This document shows, piece after piece, positions 25,655-37,880 of a DNA stretch of 64,000 bases. A program made the position numbers and the translations under genes. Source of the stretch: Alphaproteobacteria bacterium. Lineage in GTDB: Bacteria > Pseudomonadota > Alphaproteobacteria > CACIAM-22H2. The first letter of the stretch is position 1. Each line of letters starts with the position of its first letter. Under the pieces are notes generated by a model. That model searched no databases. It saw only the letters and a list, made by a program, of their open reading frames with translations, and was not told the DNA's origin. The stretch lies in the NCBI GenBank assembly GCA_017308135.1, contig JAFKFM010000009.1, forward strand, positions 372,001-436,000. The letters run 5' to 3'.

Positions 25655-27280
25655 ATGTCCGCGTTGTCGCTCGCCTTCGCGCCCCGCTATATCTGCCTCA
25701 CCCTCGCCAATTTGCTGTTCGCCGCCGTCGCGATCTATGTCGCGGCCAGCGGGTCTTTCGGCTGGGTCGAGGGCGTTGCGCTCGCCGCGACCGGCGGCGT
25801 CGCACTGCTCGGCTGGCGCGACTTGACCCAGCGCCGCCACGCGATCTTGCGCAACTATCCCATCGCCGCGCATTTGCGCTTCCTGCTCGAAGAAATCCGG
25901 CCGGAGATGCGCCAGTATTTCTTCGAGGACGAAAAGACCGGCATGCCGTTCAGCCGCGACAAGCGCGCGGTCGTCTATCAGCGCGCCAAGGCGGTGCTCG
26001 ACAAGCGCCCCTTCGGCACGCAATACGACGTCTACGCCGAAGGCTACGAATGGCTGCATCATTCGGTGGCCCCCCGCCCGTTGAACGGCGACGATTTTCG
26101 CGTGCGCGTCGGCGCGCCCGGCACCGAGAACGCTTATTCGGCGTCGGTGTTCAACATTTCGGCGATGAGCTTCGGTTCGCTGTCGTCCAACGCGATCCTG
26201 GCGCTGAACAAGGGCGCCAAGCTCGGCGGCTTCGCGCACGACACCGGCGAAGGCGGCTTCAGCCCCTATCACCGCGAGAACGGCGGCGACATCATCTGGG
26301 AACTGGGCTCCGGTTATTTTGGTGCCCGCAACGCCGACGGCAGTTTCTCGCCGGAGAAATTCGCGGAAACCGCGAGGCACCCACAGATCAAAATGGTCGA
26401 GCTCAAAATGAGCCAGGGTGCGAAACCCGGCCATGGCGGCGTGTTGCCGGCGGCGAAGGTCAGCGAGGAGATTTCCAAGACGCGCGGGATTCCCATGGGC
26501 GTCGACTGCATTTCGCCCGCCAGCCATTCGGCCTTCGCCACGCCGATCGAGATGATGAAATTCATCGGCGAAATGCGCCGCCTGTCGGGCGGCAAACCCG
26601 CCGGGTTCAAGCTGTGCATCGGCCATCGCTGGGAGTTCCTCGCGATCTGCAAGGCGATGCTGGAAACCGGCATCCTGCCCGATTTCATCGTCGTCGACGG
26701 CAAGGAGGGCGGCACGGGTGCCGCCCCGCTCGAATTCCTCGACCATCTGGGCACGCCGTTGCGCGAAGGTCTCGACTTCGTCCACAACGCGCTGATCGGC
26801 ATCGGCGTGCGCGAACATATCCGCGTGGGCGCCTCGGGCAAGATCGCGTCGGCCTTCGACGTGGCGCGCGCGATGGCGCTGGGGGCGGATTGGTGCAATT
26901 CGGCGCGCGGCTTCATGTTCGCGCTGGGCTGCATCCAATCGCAAAGCTGCCACACCGATCGCTGCCCGACCGGTGTGGCGACGCAAGACCCAACGCGCGC
27001 GCGCGCGTTGGACGTGCCCGACAAATCCGAGCGCGTGCGCAGCTTCCACAAACAGACTTTGCATGCGCTGGCGGAGCTCGTGGCAGCCGCCGGCCTCGAC
27101 CATCCCGGCCAGTTCCGTCGCGCGCATTTCTTCCGCCGCTTGGCCGACCACGAAGTCGGCAGCTTCGCCGAGTTGTATCCCGAATTGGAAAGCGGCGAAT
27201 TGCTGCGCGGGACGCGCGACAAGCGCTTCGCCGATGCGTGGCGTCTGGCGCGCGCGGATTCGTTCCAGCCCGCCCCTTAA
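25655..27280 (+). CDS. FMN-binding glutamate synthase family protein
   Basis: A 541-residue protein matching the central FMN/Fe-S part of glutamate synthase. Two N-terminal hydrophobic helices (about 12-55) anchor it in the membrane. The barrel carries ISAMSFGSLSSNAILALNKG, KPGHGGVLPAAKVS, VVDGKEGGTGAAP and the cysteine cluster GCIQSQSCHTDRCPTG. There is no glutamine amidotransferase domain, so it does not make glutamate alone as GltB does. ATG 25655 (GGGAGA upstream) is preferred over ATG 25619. It may use the amine-oxidation electrons of the upstream operon, but that is only a context guess. Confidence 0.87.
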   Translation: MSALSLAFAPRYICLTLANLLFAAVAIYVAASGSFGWVEGVALAATGGVALLGWRDLTQRRHAILRNYPIAAHLRFLLEEIRPEMRQYFFEDEKTGMPFSRDKRAVVYQRAKAVLDKRPFGTQYDVYAEGYEWLHHSVAPRPLNGDDFRVRVGAPGTENAYSASVFNISAMSFGSLSSNAILALNKGAKLGGFAHDTGEGGFSPYHRENGGDIIWELGSGYFGARNADGSFSPEKFAETARHPQIKMVELKMSQGAKPGHGGVLPAAKVSEEISKTRGIPMGVDCISPASHSAFATPIEMMKFIGEMRRLSGGKPAGFKLCIGHRWEFLAICKAMLETGILPDFIVVDGKEGGTGAAPLEFLDHLGTPLREGLDFVHNALIGIGVREHIRVGASGKIASAFDVARAMALGADWCNSARGFMFALGCIQSQSCHTDRCPTGVATQDPTRARALDVPDKSERVRSFHKQTLHALAELVAAAGLDHPGQFRRAHFFRRLADHEVGSFAELYPELESGELLRGTRDKRFADAWRLARADSFQPAP

Positions 27281-27693
27281 CCGGGGCACCAACCTTTGCG
27301 CGCGCCACCCGCATAAGGCCGGGCGAGATTCTGCGATACCAGCGTATCGCCCAGATCGCGCCCGTCGATCGCGACATGGGCGAGCGTGCGGCCGTATTTG
27401 TCGCGGCCCTTCTCCGGCACCACGCGCACGGTCGCGGTTTCCATCGCGATCAGTGCCGCGAGCTTGGCGCGCTCCGCCGCCTGGATTTCCGCCGGGCATT
27501 GGCCGTGGAGTTCGGGCGCGTCGATATTGACGAGCCGGATACGCCGCCCGCCGCAATCGATCGTGTCGCCGTCCACGGCATGGCATTCGCCCGGCGCGAA
27601 GTTGCGGGGCGTCATATCGGTGCGGTCCCAGAGTGCGGTGCCGCCCGCGGCCGCCGCCGCGACCGCAAGAATTGCGAAGGATTTACGTTTCAT
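27277..27693 (-). CDS. Exported staphylococcal-nuclease-like (SNase) protein
   Basis: A 138-residue thermonuclease-fold protein. An N-terminal KRKSFAILAVAAAAAGG stretch is a signal or anchor. The nuclease core has DGDTIDCGGRRIRLVNIDAPE with the expected Asp, Arg and Glu, AAERAKLAAL, and KYGRTLAHV with the second active-site Arg. It ends in a Cys pair-like GWCPG. Likely a periplasmic calcium-dependent nuclease. The TTAA at 27277-27280 is shared with the stop of the glutamate-synthase-like gene. Confidence 0.87.
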   Translation of the reverse strand: MKRKSFAILAVAAAAAGGTALWDRTDMTPRNFAPGECHAVDGDTIDCGGRRIRLVNIDAPELHGQCPAEIQAAERAKLAALIAMETATVRVVPEKGRDKYGRTLAHVAIDGRDLGDTLVSQNLARPYAGGARKGWCPG

Positions 27694-27748
27694 CGGCCGC
27701 ATTTTAACCAAGCATTGCGCGGATAGACGCGCTAATTTTTGCGCCGTC

Positions 27749-28528
27749 ATGTTCGCCAAAGGCCCGCTCCAAATCCGCCACGCCGTGGTCACGATGCTCG
27801 ACGCGTTCGTCGCGACGGCCGACGAGGCCGCGATGCGCAACGGCGGGCAAGTCACCGCTGACGATATCGCCAAGATCGCCGATGCGATGAAGCAATCGGG
27901 CGAGATGGACAATTTCTATCGCGCGGTGTTCGGCCAGATCGTCAACACGATCGTCGAGGCGCAGAACCAGAACCGCCGCGTCAACGCCTTCGGCCGCTTG
28001 GTCGTGCATCCGCTGTCGGATTTCTTCCAATCGCAGCAGCTCGATCGCGGCATGCTGCATAACTTCTTTTTCTTCGTCCATTCGCTGGTCGGCGAGACCG
28101 AGCAGGAATGGAACGACGCCTGCGCCGATATCGTCGAGGAGTTGCGCGCCAAGCTGGGCGAAAGTTTCACCTGGGACGATTTCTATCGCGACCCGCGCGC
28201 CGAGACGATTTTCTGGCAGGTGCTGGTGAAGATCGCGCAAGCCTTCAAGCGCTTCGAAACGCGCCGCGATTGGCTGTTCAAGATCATGCAGCACAAGCAG
28301 ACTTCGATCAGCCTGGCGCCGAACAAATACGTCAATCTCGGCGACGGCCACGACGTGGCGCAATTCACCAAGGCCGATTTCCTGACCGTGTTCGACAATC
28401 TGTTCGCGCCCGTGCGCAATCTGAGCTTCGAACAAGCCGTGCGCTTCGAACAGGCGACGGGGCTCGAGCCCAAAGCCGCGTTCGCGAAGTTCTTCGACGA
28501 CCTCGCTGCCTATCGCGCGGAAGGCTAG
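27749..28528 (+). CDS. Conserved-looking hypothetical protein
   Basis: A 259-residue soluble protein, mostly helical and rich in Phe, Asp and Gln (for example NFFFFVHSLVGETEQEWNDA and DWLFKIMQHKQTS). It has no signal peptide, membrane segment or recognisable catalytic motif. ATG 27749 begins MFAKGPLQIRHAVV. It is divergent from the nuclease, and its TAG shares CTAG 28525-28528 with the prmA stop. Function unknown. Confidence 0.7.
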   Translation: MFAKGPLQIRHAVVTMLDAFVATADEAAMRNGGQVTADDIAKIADAMKQSGEMDNFYRAVFGQIVNTIVEAQNQNRRVNAFGRLVVHPLSDFFQSQQLDRGMLHNFFFFVHSLVGETEQEWNDACADIVEELRAKLGESFTWDDFYRDPRAETIFWQVLVKIAQAFKRFETRRDWLFKIMQHKQTSISLAPNKYVNLGDGHDVAQFTKADFLTVFDNLFAPVRNLSFEQAVRFEQATGLEPKAAFAKFFDDLAAYRAEG

Positions 28529-29409
28529 CGCTTCCTTTTCAGCACCAGCGTGCGCCAGCCGGCCGTATCGGGCCCGGCCTTGGCGCGGCCTACGAAGGTG
28601 AGGCCGCGCGCGAGATAGGCGCGCAGCACCCAGGTCTCCTGTTCGGCCAGCAAGCCCGACAGCACGAGATTGCCGCCCGGCCTCACGCTGCGCGACAAGG
28701 GTGTGGCGAGCTGCGTCAGCGGCCGCGCCAGAATATTCGCGATCGACAGATCGAAGCGCCGCCGCGTGGGCGGCATTTTGGCAAAGCCGTTCGCCGCGAT
28801 CACCTTCACGCGGCGCGCCACACCGTTGTCGCGCATATTGATCCGCGCGAGATCGGCCGAGGCGACGTCGATATCCGAGGCGAGCACGCGCTTGGCACCC
28901 GCGCGCACCGCACCGATCGCCAGAATGCCGGAGCCCGTCCCCAGGTCGAGCACGTTGCGGATCCGGCGGCGCTTGGCGATCGCTTCGATTGCCGCAAGAC
29001 AGCCTTTGGTCGTCGCATGCTCGCCCGAGCCGAAGGCGATCGACGCATCGAGCGCCACCGACCACGCACCTGCGGGCGGCTTGTCGGCGATATGGCTGCC
29101 ATAGACGAAGAAGCGACCGATCTTCAGCGGCGGAAACGACGCGCGGTTTTCCGCGAGCCAATCGCGCTCCGGCAGTTCGTCGACCTCGAGCGTGGGCACC
29201 GGGCGGCGCAATTCCTTCGCCGCCGCGATGATCGGCGGCGCGAGGCGCCCGAGATCGGGCTTCGTTTCGAAATAGGCTTCGATGCGCCACGGGCCTTGCG
29301 GCGACGTTTCGAACGCGGTCACGGCGCCCGCTTCTTCTTCGAGCGTGCGCACATAGGCCTCTTGCGAGACCGCGTCGCCGATCAGCACCAAACGCCAGAG
29401 AGTGGCCAT
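28525..29409 (-). CDS. prmA: Ribosomal protein L11 methyltransferase
   Basis: A 294-residue SAM-dependent methyltransferase that methylates ribosomal protein L11. The family markers are the N-terminal ferredoxin-like domain, the substrate-loop segment DASIAFGSGEHATTKGCL near 122, the SAM motif LDLGTGSGILAIGAVRAG near 152, and the catalytic motif SIANILARPL (NxL). ATG 29407-29409 begins four bases after the helicase stop, so the two are cotranscribed. Confidence 0.93.
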   Translation of the reverse strand: MATLWRLVLIGDAVSQEAYVRTLEEEAGAVTAFETSPQGPWRIEAYFETKPDLGRLAPPIIAAAKELRRPVPTLEVDELPERDWLAENRASFPPLKIGRFFVYGSHIADKPPAGAWSVALDASIAFGSGEHATTKGCLAAIEAIAKRRRIRNVLDLGTGSGILAIGAVRAGAKRVLASDIDVASADLARINMRDNGVARRVKVIAANGFAKMPPTRRRFDLSIANILARPLTQLATPLSRSVRPGGNLVLSGLLAEQETWVLRAYLARGLTFVGRAKAGPDTAGWRTLVLKRKR

Positions 29410-29413
29410 CGCC

Positions 29414-31621
29414 TCACGCCTTCCGAACGAAACTGTCCATGACCTTTTTGGGCCCGGTATGCTCGAACTCGATTTCGAGCTTGCCCGCCTCGGCCGCGAC
29501 CACGCGACCATAACCGAATTTCTCGTGGAACACGCGCATACCCGGCACGAAATCGGGGGCCGCGCGTTCGCCCAAACGCGTCGCTTTGCCTTCGAGCAAC
29601 GGCGCACGCGTGCGGCCGAAGCTGCGCGGATTGCGGGCAAAGGGATCCTCGGCGAAATCGGGACCGGAGCCCCATAGCCCCGTCTCCGCCTTCACATCGA
29701 CATCCGAGGCGGGCAGTTCCGCGACAAAGCGCGACGGAATCGAGGATTGCCAGGTGTTGTAGATGCGCCGGTTGGCCGCGAAGGTGACGTAAGCGTGTTT
29801 GCGCGCGCGCGTGAGGCCGACATGTGCCAAGCGGCGCTCTTCCTCCAGGCCTTCCTCGCCCTTCTCGTCGAGCGCGCGCGGATGGGGGAACAGGCCTTCC
29901 TCCCAGCCCGGCAAAAACACGACGTCGAATTCGAGGCCCTTGGCGGCGTGCAGCGTCATCAAGCTCGCCATTTCGTCCGAGGCTTTCTCCACGCTCTCCA
30001 TCACCAGCGAAACGTGTTCGAGGAACGCGGGCAGCGTGTCGAACTCCTCGATCGCGGCGACGAGCTCCTTCAAGTTTTCGAGGCGGCCGGGCGCTTCCGG
30101 GCTTTTGTCCATCTGCCACATCGCGGTGTAGCCGCTCTCGTCCAGAATGGTGCGGACGAGATCGGCATGCCCGATCGTCTCGAGGCCCGCGCGCCAACGC
30201 GCGAAATCCTCGACCAGCCGCGTCAACGAACGCCGCGGCGCGGGCTTCAATTCATCGGTGCCGATGATTTCCTGCGACGCGGCATAAAGCGAAATGCGCC
30301 GCGCCGAAGCAAGGCCGCGCACGATGCGCAACGCCGCATCGCCCAACCCGCGCTTGGGCGTGTTGACGATCCGCTCGAACGCCAGATCGTCGTCTTGCTG
30401 CACGGTCACGCGCAGATAGGCGATCGCGTCGCGGATTTCCTGGCGTTCGTAGAAGCGCGGGCCCCCGACGACGCGGTACGGCAGCCCCAACGTGACGAAG
30501 CGCTCTTCGAATTCGCGCGTCTGGAATCCGGCGCGCACCAGCACGGCGATCTGCGACAGCGGCACCTTGGCCCGTTGATGGGCCTCGATCTCCTCGCCCA
30601 CGAAGCGCGCTTCTTCCTCGCCGTCCCACACGGGCTTCACGACGACTTTCTCGCCGCCCTTGTCGGCGGTCCACAGCGTCTTGCCGAGGCGCCCGCGATT
30701 ATGCGCGATCAGCGACGACGCGGCCGACAGGATATGTTCGGTCGAGCGATAGTTCTGTTCGAGCCGCACGACCTTGGCGCCCGGGAAATCCTGCTCGAAG
30801 CGCAGAATGTTGCCGACTTCCGCGCCGCGCCAGCCATAGATCGACTGGTCGTCGTCGCCCACGCAGCAGATATTGCGATGGCCTTGGGCCAGGATGCGCA
30901 GCCACAGATATTGCGCGACGTTCGTGTCCTGATACTCGTCGACCAGTATGTATTTGAACTTGCGGTGATACTCGGCCAGCACCGACGCGTCGTTCTGGAA
31001 GATCGTCAGCGTGTGCAGCAGCAGATCGCCGAAATCGACGGCGTTGAGCGTCTTCAAACGCTCCTGATACATCGCGTAGATCTCGACCGCGCGGCCGTTG
31101 GCGACTTCCGACGCCGCCTCGGCCGTCACGCGCTGGGGCGAGAGGCCGCGATCCTTCCAACGCTCGATCACGCCGTGCACCACGCGCGCGGGCCAGCGTT
31201 TGTCGTCGATCCCTTCGGCCTGGAGCAATTGCTTGATCAGCCGGATCTGGTCGTCCTGGTCGAGGATCGTGAAATTGCTTTTAAGGCCCGCAAGCTCGGC
31301 ATGGCGGCGCAGGATGCGTGCGGCGAGCGCGTGGAAGGTGCCGAGCCACATGCCCTCCGCCGTTTCGCCGATGATCGCGGCGACGCGCTCGCGCATCTGG
31401 GCGGCGGCTTTATTCGTAAAGGTCACGGCCAGAACCTGGCCGGGGAACGCCTTGCGCTGGACCAGCAGATGGGCGATTCGCGTGGTCAGCACGCGGGTTT
31501 TGCCCGTCCCCGCCCCGGCCAGCACCAGCAACGGCCCGTCCAGCGTGCGCACGGCATCGAGCTGGGGCGGGTTCAATCCGCGCAGATAGGGCGGCAACGA
31601 CTCGGGAACGATCTCGACCAT
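29414..31621 (-). CDS. uvrD: UvrD/PcrA-type superfamily 1 DNA helicase
   Basis: A 735-residue 3'-5' helicase for nucleotide excision repair and replication. Motif I is AGAGTGKTRVL, motif II LVDEYQDTN, motif III GDDDQSIYGWRGA, motif IV LEQNYRST, motif V TLHAAKGLEFDVVFLPG and motif VI LAHVGLTRARKHAYV. The C-terminal segment VPGMRVFHEKFGYGRVV is the PcrA/UvrD Tudor-like domain that binds RNA polymerase. ATG 31619-31621 is chosen because GAGGG precedes it; a further-upstream open frame is not homologous. Operon with prmA. Confidence 0.93.
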   Translation of the reverse strand: MVEIVPESLPPYLRGLNPPQLDAVRTLDGPLLVLAGAGTGKTRVLTTRIAHLLVQRKAFPGQVLAVTFTNKAAAQMRERVAAIIGETAEGMWLGTFHALAARILRRHAELAGLKSNFTILDQDDQIRLIKQLLQAEGIDDKRWPARVVHGVIERWKDRGLSPQRVTAEAASEVANGRAVEIYAMYQERLKTLNAVDFGDLLLHTLTIFQNDASVLAEYHRKFKYILVDEYQDTNVAQYLWLRILAQGHRNICCVGDDDQSIYGWRGAEVGNILRFEQDFPGAKVVRLEQNYRSTEHILSAASSLIAHNRGRLGKTLWTADKGGEKVVVKPVWDGEEEARFVGEEIEAHQRAKVPLSQIAVLVRAGFQTREFEERFVTLGLPYRVVGGPRFYERQEIRDAIAYLRVTVQQDDDLAFERIVNTPKRGLGDAALRIVRGLASARRISLYAASQEIIGTDELKPAPRRSLTRLVEDFARWRAGLETIGHADLVRTILDESGYTAMWQMDKSPEAPGRLENLKELVAAIEEFDTLPAFLEHVSLVMESVEKASDEMASLMTLHAAKGLEFDVVFLPGWEEGLFPHPRALDEKGEEGLEEERRLAHVGLTRARKHAYVTFAANRRIYNTWQSSIPSRFVAELPASDVDVKAETGLWGSGPDFAEDPFARNPRSFGRTRAPLLEGKATRLGERAAPDFVPGMRVFHEKFGYGRVVAAEAGKLEIEFEHTGPKKVMDSFVRKA

Positions 31622-31682
31622 CGGCGCCCTCATAGCATACGAAATCGCACGGGGGGACTTGGCGGCGCGACCGGAAAGGCCC

Positions 31683-32705
31683 ATGCTCTTTCCTATGCCA
31701 TTTCCCCCGGTCCGCGCGGCCGTCTTGGCCGCTCTCCTCGCCTTCACCGCCCCGCTTTCGGGCCATGCGCAATCGCTCGAAACGATCGTCGAGCCGGTGA
31801 TGCGCTTCAAAGCCTATGTGCCCGCCGATGCGCGCACCGCGACCGGCTTGGGGCGCGAGCGCGAAGGCTCGGCCATTTTGATCGACGCGAGCGGCCTGAT
31901 GCTGACCGTCGGCTATTTGATGGTCGAGGCCGAGCGCGCCGACGTGGAATTGCCCGATGGCTCGGTCGCGGCGGCCGAAATCGTCGCCTATGACCACGAC
32001 ACCGGCTTGGGCCTGTTGCGCGCGCGCGTGGCCGCGCGCGCGGCCAAGCCCGTGGCGTTGGCGCGCAATGCCGAGGACGTGAAGCAAGGCGATTCGGTTT
32101 TGGTCGTGCCCTTCGGCGGCGTGGACAACGCCGCCCCGGCGCGCGTCGTCTCGCGCCGGCCTTTCGCGGGCAATTGGGAATATATGCTCGACAGCGCGAT
32201 CTTCACCGTGCCGCCGCATCCGTTGTGGAGCGGGGCGGCGTTGCTCGACGCGCGCGGGCGGTTGATCGGCGTGGGCTCGCTGATCGTCAACGACGCGAGC
32301 GGGGCGCGCGGCAGCGGCGAAGGCCCGCGCGTGCCCGGCAACGTGTTCGTGCCCATCGACGTGCTCGAGCCGATTTTCGCCGACATGATCGCCGAAGGCC
32401 GCGCGATGACGCCGCGCCGCCCCTGGACCGGCATGACGCTGGAGGAAACGCCGCAAGGCTTGGTCGTCGCGCGCGTCACCCCCGGCGGCCCGGCGGAACG
32501 TGGCGGGATGTCGCGCGGCGACACGATCGCGGGCATCAAAGGCAAGGCCACGCCCACGCTGGTCGAATTCTATCGCGGGCTGTGGGCGCAAGGCCCGGCG
32601 GGCACGCAGGTCGAATTCGACGTGCAGCGCGAAGGCCGCATCCAGCGCCAGACCCTGCGCTCGGTCGACCGGCTCGATCAGCTCAATCTGAAACGCGCAC
32701 CCTAA
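31683..32705 (+). CDS. HtrA-like pseudoprotease with PDZ domain (trypsin triad lost)
   Basis: A 340-residue exported protein: signal peptide to about 30, S1C trypsin-like barrel to about 240, PDZ domain 245-330. It aligns with DegP-type proteases (GSAILIDASGLMLT, AYDHDTGLGLL, LWSGAALLDARGRLIGVGS). At the histidine position it has Y78 (TVGYLMVE against TNNHVV), at the aspartate G108; only S183 remains. It therefore probably does not cut proteins and may act as a chaperone, scaffold or adaptor in the periplasm. A TTG at 31659 is an alternative start. Its TAA shares CTAA 32702-32705 with the thioesterase stop. Confidence 0.8.
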   Translation: MLFPMPFPPVRAAVLAALLAFTAPLSGHAQSLETIVEPVMRFKAYVPADARTATGLGREREGSAILIDASGLMLTVGYLMVEAERADVELPDGSVAAAEIVAYDHDTGLGLLRARVAARAAKPVALARNAEDVKQGDSVLVVPFGGVDNAAPARVVSRRPFAGNWEYMLDSAIFTVPPHPLWSGAALLDARGRLIGVGSLIVNDASGARGSGEGPRVPGNVFVPIDVLEPIFADMIAEGRAMTPRRPWTGMTLEETPQGLVVARVTPGGPAERGGMSRGDTIAGIKGKATPTLVEFYRGLWAQGPAGTQVEFDVQREGRIQRQTLRSVDRLDQLNLKRAP

Positions 32706-33181
32706 CGCTTCATCGCGACAGCGCGGCCGACCCCATCCGGCAAGGGCAGCGCCGCATGCGCCGCGACGGCGTCGCGTGCGCGTTGCAGATCGTCGGGCGC
32801 CATCGAACCCGCTTTGCGCGTTGTCATGTCGACCACCAGCGACATGACCTCGAACGTCGCGGCGACGGCGCCGGTCTCGGCATTGCGCATGATATGGAAA
32901 TGGTGGAGCCGCTTGGCGTCGGCCCCCAGCAGGCGCGATTCGACCGTCAGCAGCGCGCCGAGCTTCACTTCGCCCAGATAGCGGATATGCGCCTCGACCG
33001 CGAAATGCGAGCGCCCGGCGGCTTCACGCCAATCGCGGCCATAGCCCAATGCTTCGAACAACACATCGACCGCATTGTCGAACACGACGACGTAATAGGC
33101 GACGTTCATATGGCCGTTGAAGTCGATCCATTCCGGGCGCACGCGTTCCGAATGGCGGTCGAACGGGGTCGGGAAATTCAA
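32702..33181 (-). CDS. Hotdog-fold thioesterase family protein
   Basis: A 159-residue hotdog thioesterase. WIDFNGHMNVAYYVVVFDNA near 18-37 has the asparagine/histidine acyl-CoA site typical of 4HBT-like and betainyl-CoA-thioesterase-like proteins, and IRYLGEVKLGALLTVESRLL follows. The start is TTG 33179-33181 with a near-perfect CAGGAGG seven bases upstream. Substrate acyl-CoA unknown; a link with carnitine or betaine breakdown (compare the Rieske/GcvT genes 9 kb away) is possible. Confidence 0.85.
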   Translation of the reverse strand: MNFPTPFDRHSERVRPEWIDFNGHMNVAYYVVVFDNAVDVLFEALGYGRDWREAAGRSHFAVEAHIRYLGEVKLGALLTVESRLLGADAKRLHHFHIMRNAETGAVAATFEVMSLVVDMTTRKAGSMAPDDLQRARDAVAAHAALPLPDGVGRAVAMKR

Positions 33182-33213
33182 CGCTTTGCCTCCTGGCGGC
33201 CGGGCCTGTAGCT

Positions 33214-34176
33214 TTGGCGGCCCCGGCGGTTCCGGGCAAGGAAAAGATCATTCTGGGTTTTCTCGATTTTCTCGCACGTCACGCGCGCTGGGCGATGCCG
33301 TCGGGCCTCGCGATCGGCATCGCGCTGCCCGATCTTGCCGCCGCGTTGAAGCCGATCCTGTCGCCGTCGGTCGTGCTGATCCTGCTTGCGTCGATGCTGC
33401 GCGTGTCGCCCGCGTCGATCGGCGCGGCGTTCGGGCGCTTGCCGATGCTGGGCTTCGCCTGGGTCTGGGCGCTGCTCGCCGTGCCCTTCATCACCTTGGT
33501 GATCGGCGCCGCGTTGGGTCTGCCGCGCGATCTGCACGATGCGCTAACGGTCAGCGCCGCCGCCCCGCCCTTGCTGTTCGGGGCGATGTTCGCGGCCGTG
33601 GTCGGGCTCGATGCGGGGCTTGCATTGGTCACCGTGCTGGGCGGCACGATGATCGCGGCGCTGACGATTCCGCTCGTCGCGGCATTGGCGGGTTTGAATC
33701 TCGGCGACGTCACGACCGGCGAGTTCCTGCTGCGCTCGGTCGGCATTATCGCGGGCACGGCGATCGCCGCTTACCTCGTTCGGCGCGTCTTGGGCGAAGC
33801 GCGGTTGCAAGCGAACGCCAAGATCCTGGAAGGGATCGGCGTGTTGCTGATGATCGTGTTCGCCGTCGCGGTGATGGACGGGATCACCGCCATCGCCATG
33901 GCCGAGCCATGGCGCCTCGCCGCGTTCGTGATCGCGGCCTTCGCGCTGAATTTGGGGCTTCAAGCCGGCTCGGCGCTGATCTTCTGGCGCAAAGGTATTC
34001 GCACCGCCGGGACGATGGCGGTGGCGACGGGCTTCCGCAACAACGCGCTGCTGATCGCCATTCTGCCGCCGCCCACGCCGCCCGAAATCCTGCTGTTCAT
34101 CGCGGCGGCGCAATTCCCGATCTATATCGTGCCCAGCCTCGCCTGGAAGCTTTACACCCGCGCGGCGAAGGGCTGA
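33214..34176 (+). CDS. Bile acid:sodium symporter (BASS) family-like transporter
   Basis: A 320-residue polytopic protein with about nine or ten hydrophobic helices. Small-residue helices (SAAAPPLLFGAMFAAVVG, VLGGTMIAALTIPLV) and the late MAVATGFRNNALLIAIL, which resembles the BASS crossing motif (GxRNxxL), support the assignment. The N-terminus is uncertain: TTG 33214 is the earliest start, and a later one near 33250 would still keep all helices. Transported solute unknown. TGA abuts the metH2 stop in TGATCA 34174-34179. Confidence 0.7.
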   Translation: MAAPAVPGKEKIILGFLDFLARHARWAMPSGLAIGIALPDLAAALKPILSPSVVLILLASMLRVSPASIGAAFGRLPMLGFAWVWALLAVPFITLVIGAALGLPRDLHDALTVSAAAPPLLFGAMFAAVVGLDAGLALVTVLGGTMIAALTIPLVAALAGLNLGDVTTGEFLLRSVGIIAGTAIAAYLVRRVLGEARLQANAKILEGIGVLLMIVFAVAVMDGITAIAMAEPWRLAAFVIAAFALNLGLQAGSALIFWRKGIRTAGTMAVATGFRNNALLIAILPPPTPPEILLFIAAAQFPIYIVPSLAWKLYTRAAKG

Positions 34177-36816
<2,640 letters not shown>

Positions 36817-36817
36817 G

Positions 36818-37870
36818 TCAAAAATTCGCCGCTTCCATGCCGGCGAGCCGCAAACGCGCGCCGATTTTCGGGATCTCGCGGGGCTTCACCCCGGCGACCG
36901 ATTGCGCGATCGCGTTGATATGCGCGGGCGTGGTGCCGCAGCAGCCGCCGACGACGTTGATCCAGCCGTTGCGCGCCCACACGCCGACCAGACGCCCGGT
37001 CATTTCCGGCGGCTCGTCGTAAGCGCCCATGTCGTTGGGCAGGCCCGCATTGGGATAGACGCAGATCAGCGTATCGACGCGCGAATTGAGCTCGCCGACA
37101 TAAGGGTGAAGCTCGGTCGCCCCGAACGAGCAGTTCATGCCCATCGTCAGGGGTTTGGCATGGCGCATCGAGTTCCAGAACGCTTCGACCGTCTGGCCGG
37201 AGAGATTGCGCCCGGCCATGTCGGTCAGCGTGAAGGAACACATCACCGGGATTTCCTCGCCGCGCGCTTCGCCCGCATCGGCGACGGCGACCAACGCCGC
37301 CTTGGCGTTCAGCGAGTCGAACACGGTTTCGACGGCGATGAAATCCACGCCGCCGTCGAGCAGACCTTCGATCTGCTCGCGATACGTATCGCGCATCTCC
37401 TCGAACGACACGGCGCGATAGCCGGGATTGTTGACGTCCGGGCTGATCGACAGCGTCTTGTTCGTGGGCCCGAGTGCCCCGACGACGAAGAGCGGCTTGG
37501 CCGGATTCTTCGCCATCGCCGCATCGACCACGGCGCGGATCACGCGCGCGGAGGCGGTGGCGATTTCCTTCGCCATCGTCTGGATGCCGTAATCGGCCTG
37601 GCTGATACGGTTGGCGTTGAACGAGTTCGTCGCCAGCAGATCGGCGCCCGCATCGACATAGGCTTGGCAAATCTCGCTGACCACGTCGGGCCGCGTCAGG
37701 TTCAGCAGGTCGTTATTGCCCTTCTGATCCATGTTGAAGCTGCGACCGGCGCGGAAACCGTCTTCGTCGAGCTTGTAGGTCTGGATCATCGAGCCATAGG
37801 GCCCGTCCTTCACCAGAATGCGTTCCGACGCGAGCTTGCGGAAGAGCGCGGCTTTTTCGCTGCGGGTCAT
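36818..37870 (-). CDS. Methionine synthase homocysteine-binding subunit (MetH1)
   Basis: A 350-residue S-methyltransferase barrel. The zinc site that activates homocysteine is intact: GMNCSFGA near 242 and [10 protein letters not shown] near 310. It equals the N-terminal module of one-piece MetH and needs the cobalamin subunit encoded next (ATG one base after this TGA). It lies 10 bp downstream of metF, which supplies methyl-THF. Cytoplasmic. Confidence 0.92.
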   Translation of the reverse strand: MTRSEKAALFRKLASERILVKDGPYGSMIQTYKLDEDGFRAGRSFNMDQKGNNDLLNLTRPDVVSEICQAYVDAGADLLATNSFNANRISQADYGIQTMAKEIATASARVIRAVVDAAMAKNPAKPLFVVGALGPTNKTLSISPDVNNPGYRAVSFEEMRDTYREQIEGLLDGGVDFIAVETVFDSLNAKAALVAVADAGEARGEEIPVMCSFTLTDMAGRNLSGQTVEAFWNSMRHAKPLTMGMNCSFGATELHPYVGELNSRVDTLICVYPNAGLPNDMGAYDEPPEMTGRLVGVWARNGWINVVGGCCGTTPAHINAIAQSVAGVKPREIPKIGARLRLAGMEAANF

Positions 37871-37880
37871 ACTGTGATCC

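Noticed and set aside
31622-31810. Upstream extension of the helicase gene
   Set aside because: The 63 extra codons overlap the start region of the opposite gene, lack homology, and the GAGGG Shine-Dalgarno points to ATG 31619-31621.
36817-36820. Frameshifted single metH gene
   Set aside because: Both halves have complete domains, each with its own stop or start and one-base spacing; the split form is known in alphaproteobacteria.
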